NCBI RefSeq assembly: GCF_001649575.2
Contig: NC_051438.1
Location: 23,296,816-23,360,815, forward strand
Reading direction: 5' to 3'
DNA: 64,000 nt
From: Kryptolebias marmoratus
Lineage: Eukaryota; Chordata; Actinopteri; Cyprinodontiformes; Rivulidae
Part shown: one piece after another, positions 47,387 to 58,609 of the stretch
Numbering within the stretch: the stretch's first letter is position 1
Layout: every line of letters begins with the position of its first letter
Program-made: the position numbers and the translations under genes
The notes under the pieces: model-generated
The model's database searches: none
What the model was told of the DNA's origin: nothing
What the model saw: only the letters and a program-made list of their open reading frames with translations

Positions 47387-50131
47387 TGCATTAAAAAAAC
47401 AGTATTGTGTCTTGGTAAACATTTTTTACTTAAACTTGTCTCGAAAAATGGTATTTTTTTTTGTTGCACAATAAACAAAATATCAGAAAATATTTAAATT
47501 TCGACATACATTTTTTTTTCTTTTTTCTTATTGTTTCCCTGAATCACTATGTAAAGTTTGTGGAATTAACTTGTTAAAATAACTCCCTTTTTCTATGACA
47601 AATAGTAAAGGTCTTTTGTAAAATTCTTTTTATGCAGACAGATTTGACTGAATGGGACTTATGGTACTAGAATGAATTGTGTTCATTTGACTTGTTCAAT
47701 GACGCGTTTCTAATCATAATTTGAAGCTTTACTAACACATATAAGTAAACATATTTAGTTCTTTTATTGTCTTTGATTCCCAAATTAATGTAAACAAAAC
47801 TGTTTTGGCTGTTATTTATTTATTTTTTTCCCACTAATTCATTTCCTCTGGCTATTTTTTTCCCACGTTTTCATAGATGTCAAGCTTGTCTGTCTGCAAT
47901 TATCGTCAAGCAAAGACCAAAGATGCCCTTCAGAACAATCCCGTCTTCAAGTCCACTTTAAAAAAGAGCCCAAGAACAGATCTGATCCTTCTTTTCAAGG
48001 CAAATCATTTGTAAGAAAGTCACATATCGCGCGTCTGGATATCTTTTTCACACTGCTTCTGGGGAGTAAAGATGTCTCCTAAATGTGAGTTTTTCACCTT
48101 GTTTCCCTGAAATATTTTCCTTCTGAATCATCAGGTACTGTAACTATGCCAGAAATTGACATTTAAGGCTGAATTGTGTAATGAACCGCATCATGTTTCA
48201 GCTGACTGCAAGGCAAAGGCAAGCAAAATATCACCTTGTTGCTGCCCTAGAGTTAGACCTAGTGTGTGTGTGTGTTTGTGCGTGTGTGTTCCAGCTTTGA
48301 CTGAGAGCAGCCGGGAGTATGTGCATGCTCCAGTTTTAATGGCATCATCATCTCCAAGGTCAGGGGATGGAGGCATTCGGGCGCTGTGCCAGAGGAAGCC
48401 GTGACATGGGGTAGGACAGAGCTATAAAATATCTTTGATGTGTTTTACAATAACTTTGCTACAGGCTCTTCAGCACTAAAACTACAAGCCTGGATAATGG
48501 GTCCTCTTGGGCACATTATTTAAAATTTCATGTCCTCCCTTTTGAGTTCTGAATGAAAAGTACACTGCGCTTTTTCTTTTCCTAATTTGATAGAAGATTG
48601 ATGGGAAGGTGTAGGATTTAGGGCAGAGCTTTATAGCCATGGGAAAGTGATTTCAGCTGTTCAAAATCTACATGAATGGGCTGGCTCTCCTGGAGGCACT
48701 TTCCTCAAAGCTGCTGGTTTCACTGAGTTATGTGTGTCAGAAAATGCCACTATAGTTTCACAATAAGAAAGAAATTGAGTTGCACAATTTAGCTTTTTTT
48801 CTCTCTGTTTCTTAAAATCCCTCTCAGGTGTACTGACAATGTTTAATTTTTGACTTTTGTTGTGGAATTTGGCGACTGACCACAATGTAAACCAGAATGT
48901 TAAATAAACAAAATTGGAAATGTGATTGAATGTATGTGGAAAGTTTTGACATTAAGCTTTTATTATCAACTTCATACATGACATCACTTTCAGAAAAGTT
49001 ACACCTTCTTCCTGTCTCAGGAGTTCTATGTAAGAACCAAGGTGGAGGTTGAAGACAGCCCACTATCGTTACACTTTTGAGTAGCAAAGGGAGGTAGCAG
49101 TAGATCTGAAATGACTGATATATATAAGATGTTTTGTAAAAACTGCCCACTGTCAAATTTAGAATATGAAATCTCTCTAAGTTGTATGCCACAGAAATGG
49201 TGTCATTGTGAATGTTTCAATGAATTTATTTGATAAAAGATTTCTGTTTGTCCTTCTCAAAATAATTACAGATGTGCTTCAGTTCCTATATCTAAAATCA
49301 TGTTAATGGCTGTGGCAATTTTTGCTTCCAGTGCCAAACATTGTTGCCGCTTAAAAGCAAAAGAATGTCTTGATTTTATTTTTCAGATGGCCGCAGCTTT
49401 GACCTAAAGTCAGCATTTCATGTGTTAAACTGAGTAGGTTTGCATTGTACCGTAACATTTTGTTTTGTTTTGTTTTTTTCATCATTTCTATCACTGTACA
49501 TTTACTAAGAAATCTTTTTGAGGTCACTTTTCAATATTATATTCTTGTTACCAACAGCACACAGCTCTGCTTCAAAGGATGTCATTATAAGAGGGAAAGT
49601 GATGTGGAACTAAATGTCAAGAAACACATTAAAAGCTGAAACTGTTAAAGCTGTGTCATTCGATTTCTCCTGTCACATTTTTATAGCATATCATTTTCAT
49701 TCATTTTGCTTGGCTTAAATGTAGAGTAATTTTCAAGCACTTAGTTTCATGCAGTTGATGCTTTAGGTTAAATTATGTCATTGACCAGTTTATGAAGAGA
49801 GGAGGCATATTGTTGTGTCAATTTGTTTTGAACAGTTTAATTTATGTTGCCACAGATGATTCAGCCTCTTTTAGGTTAGTTCTTCATTCCTTTTGAACAA
49901 ACCTCATATTGCCTTTGGGTATTAGAATAATGTATTGGTGGCCAAATTAAAAATATCTTAGACAAAACACTGATCGAGAAGATTAGTTAAACAATAAATG
50001 TTAGTTGAAACCTACTTGTAAGGTCATATGTATGAAAAGACAAATCTATGCATGACAAATCAAACAAACAACAAAAACAACTTATTCTTGTTAATTATCA
50101 ATAATTCACATTGAAACACTTATAAAAGATT
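47387..50131. other. Non-coding DNA with one exon-like interval
   Basis: A pyrimidine tract ending TTTTCATAG (47855-47876), a 135-bp interval, and GTAAGAAAG at 48012 together look like an internal exon; this is unproven. An interrupted TG repeat lies at 48262-48289 and a TTTTG run near 49458-49480. The longest frame is 122 codons (minus, 48824-49192), unassigned. Confidence 0.4.
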
Positions 50132-50610
50132 AAAGGCCTAGCATATTGCCCACCATGTTTCATGCCAGAGTTTTAAATTGTAATCATCTCAGTTGCGGCC
50201 AATTTAGTCCAACTTTGTAAATGACGTTAAGTGCAAGCTTGTGCAATATTGTGAGATCTTTGAGATGTGTTAACACTCAACACACAATGTGTTGTGAATC
50301 GCTCTCAGCTACTGCTACACCAAAATTTAGCTCAACATATTTAAATTTGATTGAGTTATAACCATTTTCTGTATTTCCTTATGTTGATTTGCTTGGTGAC
50401 CATACTGAATCGGGTTGACTACAAAAAATAATCAGTTGTAAATGTACAGCCAATAATTAGTCTTTAGAGTTGCAATAAATTCATTCGCTAGTTCACTGAA
50501 AGATTTTACTTTTGCTACAGACAGACAGGCAAACACACACACAGACACAGGCAAACACCTTATCAACCTTTTGTCTTCGGTGGTGGGCGAGAAAAAAACA
50601 CAAGCTCTAA
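50132..50610. repeat. Unnamed dispersed repeat (copy B)
   Basis: Single-unit relative of 43486-44330. It shares, in order, GGCCTAGCAT, CCAACTTTGTAAATGA, AGCTACTGCTACACCAAAAT, TTTAGCTCAACAT, GAGTTATAACCATT, GGTGACCATACTGAATCGGG, TAATCAGTT and a CAGACAGACAGGC-type end. The terminal TTCGGTGGTGGGCGAG (50576-50591) may be the true 3' edge, which copy A lacks. Confidence 0.68.
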
Positions 50611-50668
50611 TAAGTAAAAGAACAATTACACCTACTATACTAGTTCTCATTAAAACAAAACATGTTTT

Positions 50669-51360
50669 TGTCATGTTGTTGAAACGAGGACCCAAATGCA
50701 GGTAGACAGTCTAGAAGCAGACAGTAGATTCACATGAGAAAAACCTAATAAAAAGCAAGTTAAAAATCTACAACAGAAAATAAGAAACAACATTAGAAAA
50801 CTGATCACACCCAACAAATCTTAGAATAGTGGAACGACCAGGATGAGACAAAAAGAAGCAAACCAGGGTTTATTAATAATTACAGAAGGTAATGACAGAC
50901 ACAGCCCACATGTAGTAATTTGCAAAAAAACAAGGAACAAGTTTGAAAGGGGAACAGAAGGAAAACAACAACCAAAGTTATAAAGAAACAAAAGGTATTA
51001 TAATAAAAACTGTAGTCAGTAGGACCCAGATGCAGATAACTAGGTAAAAGAGATTGTGGAGAAGGTGCCCAATAATTGAATAAGCTAAACAAAAGGGCAT
51101 GTCAAGGTGGGAAACATGCAAGAAGAGAATAATGAAGCGAGGCATGAACTGGATAGAGAAGGGTACAACAAAAAAATAAACGAGAACTAGAAATATATAC
51201 TGTATGCAGTGAGGAAGAGATTACAAAACATGAACAGTTGTGCTAATAAAAAACTTGAACCAATAGGTGGAGAGCAAAAACACAAGACTAAGAAACAAAC
51301 ACATGGCATAACAAAACTTAACATAAAAACTATAACATTAACACTACACAAAGCACCAAT
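50669..51360 (-). mobile_element. Decayed LTR-like block, possibly two nested copies
   Basis: It begins TGTCATG and soon reads AGGACCCAAATGCAGG, a signature of the downstream end of many fish LTRs read on the minus strand. TTTATTAATAATTACAG at 50869-50885 gives a minus-strand AATAAA. A second AGGACCCAGATGCAG occurs at 51018-51032, so the block may contain two related copies. The right end near 51360 is diffuse and no target duplication was found. A-rich, no coding capacity. Confidence 0.45.
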
Positions 51361-54300
51361 AAACTAAAAAACAAAGTAAAAAAAAATTTTAAACGGTCTG
51401 CCTTTGAATCATAAAAGAACCTCAATCTGTCAGACTGCCACCTCCTCTCTGAATGTGTTCACATTAAAATTCATGCTAGCTCTCAAATTTCCACTTTCAT
51501 GTACACATGTAAGTTTTTCATCTGAATAGATTTGTATCGCTAAACACAACAAGGTTAATGTTAGGTAAAATACTTGTCACACAAACTGTTATTTGTATCT
51601 CAAGTACTCATTGTTGTGGATTAGAGTCCTCTCCAAAAAAAAAAGGTCCCAACCATGTTTTTGTAAGTAATGGTTTATTTTAGGTCAGAGGATAACAGCT
51701 TTCTGTCTTCCTCACTTGACAATATTGAATCTGTAGAGACCAATTGTATTGTCAGTCCACTGCTATCAGAGCACCCAGCCCTCTCTCTGTGCCCAAGTTC
51801 TTCTTCTCTTCAGGTAGACAAAGAATGATGAGCTGTTAACCTTTACTCTGATGGAAATGAAAGGGCTGATATATATCACTCGGAACTACAATTCTCCTGC
51901 CTCACACACTCACTCATGTCCAGATGGATAAATGCTTGGAGGACGGCTGGTCAGTCAAAAAGTCTCTGAACTTCGTACTGATTGTTTACAGGTAAAAGAC
52001 TGATTTTGTGGTTTTAAAAAAAGAAGAAAAGAAAAGGAGCCATATTGGTCAGAAGGTTAAAAAGAAACAATCTCAATGACTCCTGTTATTTTCTCTAATT
52101 TGAACCTTTTTAAATTTATATGTACAGTTATGATTGGTGCATTTTTATTGTCACGATGTAAGGAGTGTAGTAGGGTTTTGTAGGTATTTATTGCTAACAT
52201 CACAAAGCAAGATAAAAGCTGTGCCTGCTTGGCATGCTTATCGAAGAGGGGCCAAGGATGTACATGGTAGTTTATTTAATTAGTTATTCTAAGTAGCCCA
52301 TGTGAAGAAGAGCAGTGTGGCTCTTTGTGAACTGGTGACCTGTCTGTGCCCAGCGTCAAAGAAAGCAAAAGAAGCATAACTGCAAAGTAACCACTTTTGC
52401 ATCTGCTTACATTTATCCCATCATGTCCAGGTTGCAGATCACAAAGACAGCCATGTGTTGTGTCTGGGTAATACTTAATACTGCAAAAGCATTTTTGCAC
52501 CTTCCTCATTACCCTCATTGGCTGCCTTATTATCAGCTATGGCTTAAAAGCAGTATATTCTTACATCAAAACATGACATAAATCCAATGTTTATGTCTTA
52601 CTTAAATTACCTTGAAGGAGAAAAAAAATGTTGGCAATTATAATCATGCGCAAATGCCAAGAAGCTCCTAATAGTTTGTTTTTCTGCCAATAGAGAACTC
52701 CAGTTTCTTTGTTAAACTATTTAATGAAAGCATACCAGTATATAAAGCAAACAAGTCCTTGAAGCTAAGTAACACTCTGATATGTACATAATTACTACAT
52801 TTAAACTTGCAATATTGGTACACTGAAGTTGCATAATGTCAACCTTTTTTGTTTTATCAGTGATAAATCCAAACTTTGCATTAGAATAAAGACTTTTGTT
52901 TAATATTTCAGTAACACTTGTATTAAATTACAAACCTACAAGACTCAAAAAATAAAGCAGGGTCACATTAGCCTGCAAATTATCTGTTACCATTTGAAGA
53001 TGATGGTTTGCTATTTTAATAGATTTTTTTTCTATTATGTGGCATCTATTTATGAATTGTCAATAGCTTTTATGAACAGGTGCCTGGGTCTTTTTATGTG
53101 TTCTCCTGATCACAGGTACCATCTGTCCAAGTGTTGTTTTAAACTCATAACACTGCAATAACACACTGTGCATAATTTAATGTGTATGTGCTTTATCCTT
53201 GACTGCTTAGGTATATTTAGTTTTACTTATTTTCTATTGCAGGAATGGAGATTTTAGCACATGTTTCTATAATGTTAGGTCGCGTTTGTGCCTTTTTTTA
53301 GAAGAAAGATTACTCCTGGGATTTTTTTAAACATTATGTTTCCATGTTTTAGACTGCACAGTGCAATGCAAATCTTTACAAATCATTCAAAAAGAAATCA
53401 ATTAACAAACAAGTGTGAATGTACTTCCCTCTCACATACATGAAATGTAATGACCTTTGAGTGTCAGGTGAGAGGCAGCGAGCTGAAATTATCATGGTTA
53501 TAATTAACATCTCACAGTTTTGTTTGTCAGCTCGAGAAACTTATTGAGTTTTCATTTTTGCCTTCTGTGTGTCTGTCATAAATGCTGTATATTTACAATG
53601 CATTAAGTCACATTTAAGTCATTTTCCACACATAAACCTGTGTTTATTAAAGAGTCTTCTTCAATGTGAGCATCATAGGTGACTGACTGAAAAACAGTTG
53701 ATCAATTATTTGATCCTTTTAAAATTACAAAAAAACATTCTAATATATTGGGAACAGGCCTATGTAATAAAATGGTTTGAAGCCATTTCCATATCTTTAA
53801 ACTAGGAAACAAAGCATTTAAAAAGGAGTGTAGTTCCACAATAGCTGAGCTTCACAAAGACAAAGATTGCCAAATATTTCCTCAATAATCCTTTGAGTTT
53901 TATCCATCCAGTCTGTGGAGTGTAGCCACAATACCAGGACACAGAAGAAAAAGGATAAGCTTTTTCTATCCTATCTGGAAGAAAATGAGGACAAGTTGAT
54001 CGATTTTCCCTTATCTCTTCCTATCTGTGTACATCTGCCTATCTGTGCTTTCTATTCTGTTTGTTCTGTTCTCTGTCTATCTGCTATACATCAGAATTAC
54101 CAATGGGACTTGCTAAAATCTCTGTGCTTGTCTCTTCTTCAGGAAATGTGAAGGTATGTCAAGCTGCGTGGTATTTTGTGATGTAAACCTTCCATTACTT
54201 TTGCCTGTGCCGTGGTTGATTAGATTTTACTCAAACTGGTCAAGTCTGACTGAGAATGAAAGAGATGCAGAGAGGAAAGAATAGAGTGGTGATCTTGCTG

Positions 54301-56936
54301 GGAGGAATTGAATTGTAGCCCCAGAGAGCAGTAAAGTATTTATACTAATAGAATTGAAATAAAATAGATCCATATGCTGGAGCTGATCTCTCGCTGTGAT
54401 GCTCTGTTCAGACTTTAGCATACTGTAAAATAACATTATGAACAGAGTAGATGTACCATGTATCAATTTAAAAGTAAATTGTGAGTGAGTAGTTCATCAG
54501 TGACTGGGTAACACATTCATATTATCTAGCAAATTCTGCTTTCCATGTTGAAATGCATCTTTGCCAAAAGATGGAATTTGTTTAACAATTAAACACCTTT
54601 CTTCAGTTGCAGATTACTAATTTTAAACAGGCTGCATTTATATTTCTGTTCATGACTTTTTAAAGACTCAAATCATTTTCATGTTACAAGCTGTGTTTGA
54701 GAACTATTATGGAAATGTTTTGACTATTATCTCACTTCCACAATAGCATGTTTCTAGAAACATTTTCATCCAATCAGAAATACATAAAACTTCCAAAAGG
54801 CTATGGTAATTGTGCCAGACATGCATGGGGTGATGTAAAGCTGCCATGAAAATACACCAAAACATGAAACAAAGCATGAAGCATACACATAAAATTCACA
54901 TGTTGGTTACAAACTATAAACACAACAAGAAGAAAAAGATTTGAAATATAAGAGCCAAAAACAAGCTTTTTTATGTTCCTTAGTGTCTGAAGAGATTTTC
55001 TTGTTTGAGTGCTTATACCCCCTGATAATTCAAAAGAAACCTCATACTTGGTGATCATTTTTGACTTCAGGAGGTTGTTCTATAATTTGACTGGAGTATT
55101 TCTGTGATCAGTGTTCAGAGCACATACACAAAGAGAGCAGGTAGCAAAGTGCCATGAGATGTGAACATGTGTTGTTGAGCCTCAAGGATTTTTATTGCAA
55201 TCAAACATCTGTTGTAGGGGAATCCTTGTTGATTCCCAGTGACATTCCTGTCCTTCCCTCTCTCCTCAATTTAACATAAACATAAAAAGAAAAAAGTCAT
55301 TTTCAAAATACCTTTTCTAGCTGACATATCTGCTAATTTCCACAGCAAGAGGAATAAAAGATGATTTCACAGAAAAAAAAATAGCTTTATTGCTTCATTT
55401 TATTTTTCTCTGGGACTTTTTACAGATTGTGAAGAAATGTTTATTTCAAAACACCTTTCAAAATTGGCTGTATTTATCCATTGACACACCAAGCAGATAA
55501 TACTTATCTTCTTGTCTGGGAATTCGTTTTATGTTCTGATTCACGTTCTGCAAATTTTACACGAGTTACCTTATCTTTTCCTTGTAGCTCTGGGTTATGT
55601 ATAAAAAGACAGAGCAGAGTTATAATTGAGTTTTTATCTCTGATAAGCCAAGGAAAAACAGCGTTAATGTGTCTTGTGGATTTTTGTGCAGTGTTATCAG
55701 CTCAAAACAAAACAAGACAAGTCAAATAATGGCAGTGATTGAATACAGGTCATTTTTACCTGATTTGTCTATTAATAATGTCATTGCAGGGGACCGTGTA
55801 TTATGAGACCTGAATCTGCCTCAGGAAGAGCCCAGAGATTTATGAGATAACACCCAGAATCTTTATCTGTAGCCGTGTTATATCATCATTTATGCAAGCC
55901 ATGTGATGGATCCCACAATGTGTGAAAATCTGAGTGTGTGTGGCTGAGTGACAGAGAGGAATTGAGAACATCTGCAGCACTCTGCTTAAAAGAATATTGA
56001 GCTCTCCAGCTGCTCCGTCTGAACAGTCGGTGCATAATGTTTAGATGTGTGTGCATGATGCATATCCACCTTTTGTGTGTGTAATATGTTGAAGCAGTTG
56101 AAGCAAAATAACAGCATTTCATACTTACAATTAAAACTGCTCATCAAAAGGCTTCTCCACCACTTTTAAACAATTCTTTCTGGACTTCAGAAACATTTTT
56201 TTCAAAAGGTTGTTTTGATGTTTTTCTGCAAAACCTGTACTAAATAAAAACTGTAACATCTATTCACTGAAATAAAATTTAAGTTATATATAATGAGTAT
56301 TAGAGTGGACAGTTCCTACCAGATGTAACCCTAATTTATTTTTTAAACTAACAAAGGATGCTTCTTGGGCTCTCATTGTCTCAGAATGATATAATCTAGA
56401 GTGATATTTCCCCACATCCCCAGTCAGCAAATATGGAAAATTGAGCTTTACTCCTTGCAACAAATCGCTGTTTCAGGATAATACCAGGCTATTCACAGGC
56501 TAAGGACTATGTCAATTGTCTTCGTCACGTTTACCGTACATACTGTCTTTAAAGCATTCACCTGCTGTTACAGCGTCTAGAGAGGAATGCTCTTTCCTGC
56601 AAAATTTTCCATTCACTTAGTGTTATATTCCGGTAACAGGTGCAATCAACCTTGCCATGCTGCTGTAGTTCCCGGGGCTCTCTGCAGCTGCATTACAGGT
56701 TATCACTTTATACGCAGTATACCAAATACCTGGAGAGATTTAGTGTTGGCATCAAGATCCTCCAGTTTAAGCACATGTATGTTTACCAATGCCCTTAGAA
56801 TTTTATTTTATTTCACCATTGTCGTTAGACATAAATGTTAATGAAGTGCTACAATAAATGAACATGTGTTATAGGAACATGTGTTTCAGAAGTAGCAGTA
56901 CTTGGTTAATGCCCGAGGAAAAACAAATGTTATTGC
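51361..56936. other. AT-rich non-coding DNA
   Basis: Frames reach 85 codons, none recognisable. A pyrimidine-rich run with repeated CTATCTG words spans 54010-54080. At 54143-54153 an 11-nt interval sits between TCTCTTCTTCAG and GTATGT, the layout of a microexon, which may be chance. Confidence 0.5.
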
Positions 56937-56941
56937 TGAAG

Positions 56942-57702
56942 TGTGGTGATTGGTGGTTTGTGTGTGTGTGAGCACTTCCTGGTGGGCGTCTCCTGAGCTG
57001 GTGATGGACGCCTCATCACCACGCCTCTCACACCTGTGGCTGATCAAGCTGATGGGACTTGGAGGAGTACTTAAAGCTGCAGTGAGGACCAGATCAGCGC
57101 TGGAGCATTGTTTACCATTCGGTAACGTGCAGAGCCTGTGAGAGACTTAACTGTGTTTTCGTGTACTCCCTGTTGTGATCTCAGTTTGTTTTTCGTATCT
57201 GCAAAACCTGTGTTCAGGATACCCCACTGTCTGGAACCAGTCTGGTCTGTTTTCTACTGCCTGCCGCCTAGTGAAGTACTTACCTGCGCAACGGAACCTA
57301 CCTGCTCCTGCGACCATCGCCTCCTGGATTCAAAGACTGGTCAGTCGTCCTAATAATCATCACCTAACCTGCACTCGGGAAATACTCACCTCACCTGGAC
57401 TTCGCTCTCTGGAACCTACATCGGACCATCACTGGGCAAGGATCAATTCTGTCATCTCTTCCGTGTTTTGGACTTGGCCTGCTCAGTAAGAAATATCACT
57501 CAGAACATTACCTGTGCCATACCTGCTGTTCCTCTCCTCCACGATCCCATACTCACCTGATTCTCCGTTCCTCAGGTCCTGGTTCCGGTTCCCTTCTGTA
57601 TATATCCCTGACACTGTAAATAAATTCACTTCCCGTTACCTGCTGGCTCCTGCGTCTGTCTGTGGCCGACCTGCTCGATTGGGTATATCTGAAAACCTGA
57701 CA
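56942..57702 (+). mobile_element. Solo LTR, 761 bp, target duplication TGAAG
   Basis: Starts TGTGGTGATTGG and ends AACCTGACA, flanked by a perfect 5-bp duplication TGAAG at 56937-56941 and 57703-57707. In plus orientation it has a TATA-like GTACTTAAAGC near 57067 and AATAAA at 57619-57624, followed by about 80 bp to the end, so U3, R and U5 are in the expected order. It is clearly richer in GC than its flanks. Open frames across it (up to 104 codons) are incidental. Like the LTR at 35071-35641 it carries an AGTACTTAA(A)GC core promoter, so both may belong to one superfamily (Gypsy-type likely). No internal retroelement sequence remains. Confidence 0.9.
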
Positions 57703-57707
57703 TGAAG

Positions 57708-57954
57708 ACTATTTTGAGAAAAAAACAAACAAACAAACTAAAAGTTAAAATGTCTAGGGGAAGGTGTGACTGCTGTGTTCTTTTATTCCTTTACATCGAC
57801 TGTCAAAACTCCAGTCGTGTGCCGCCTGTTGTGATAAATATGATAATTAAAGACAGAAATAACATGTAAGAATTAACTTATTATAAATGTGTTGCTATTG
57901 CTTGGTGATATATGAAAATTAAATGTGGTGGAATGTTAAATCAGCAGGTGCTGA
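57708..57954. other. Short spacer between solo LTR and LINE fragment
   Basis: Holds an AAAC run at 57724-57738 and otherwise AT-rich sequence. Confidence 0.6.
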
Positions 57955-58405
57955 AGCTGGCTTTAGGGATGTGGAACATCACTTAACTTATGGGGAAGGG
58001 TACCAGCAAGAAATAGTCGGACTCACCCTAACACACAGCATGGGTTTTGGAGCCAACAGCCTGAAGAGGGCCTGGAATTTATTCCACTTTGGAGGAGAGC
58101 AGGAGTAACTTTACCTATAACCTGTATCAGAGCCCCTCAGTTGGAGTTTTTCTTGTTAAATAAGAGGATGGTTTCCATGAGCCTTCGGTTCTGGGAAAAG
58201 GCTCTGGCTGCGGATAATACAAAGCCTGTAACCCTCTTGGAGTCTGGGTTCTCTGCACTGCCTGAGGACTCCATTTTTCTGCTGGAAGACTTCAACCCTC
58301 ATGTGGTCAGTGAAAGTGTGACGATTAGGGATGTGACTAGAACAGCCTGCCTGACCTTAGAGTGGATGTTTTGGTGTTGGACTTTTTGTCCAAGTTACAC
58401 AATGT
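57955..58405 (+). mobile_element. Rex3-like LINE, endonuclease-domain fragment
   Basis: This is the 5' ORF region of the same family as the fragments at 1-152, 6870-7452 and 17535-18187. Landmarks in reading order are GGGATGTGGAACATCACTT, then IVGLTLTHSMGFGANSL (in the frame through 58012-58062), W.LFHFGG, and SIFLLEDFNPHV in the frame from 58141. The last corresponds to the LLGDFNAHV motif of the apurinic-like endonuclease: the catalytic D and N are kept but G is E. Short deletions shift the frame between the two segments. The reverse transcriptase region does not follow, so the piece is 3'-incomplete and inactive. Confidence 0.75.
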
Positions 58406-58569
58406 TGTACAAAAGTCTTGAGTCAACTGCCATCTCTATACTTTGCTTTCAAGTAGTCATGAACTTTAAGTTTTGAGTATTTCTATAGATTTTCTAAAGT
58501 CGTTCTATTTCTTTCTCATTTGGACTTCAGTCCAAGTCTCTTCCCTTTCCAGGTTTTTGTTTTCACTTC

Positions 58570-58572
<3 letters not shown>

Positions 58573-58607
<35 letters not shown>
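58573..58607. repeat. TA dinucleotide microsatellite
   Basis: Uninterrupted TA run of about 35 bp. Confidence 0.95.

Positions 58608-58609
<2 letters not shown>

Noticed and set aside
57138..57489. Overlapping frames of 71 and 104 codons
   Set aside because: They lie wholly inside the solo LTR, whose GC-rich sequence has few stops.
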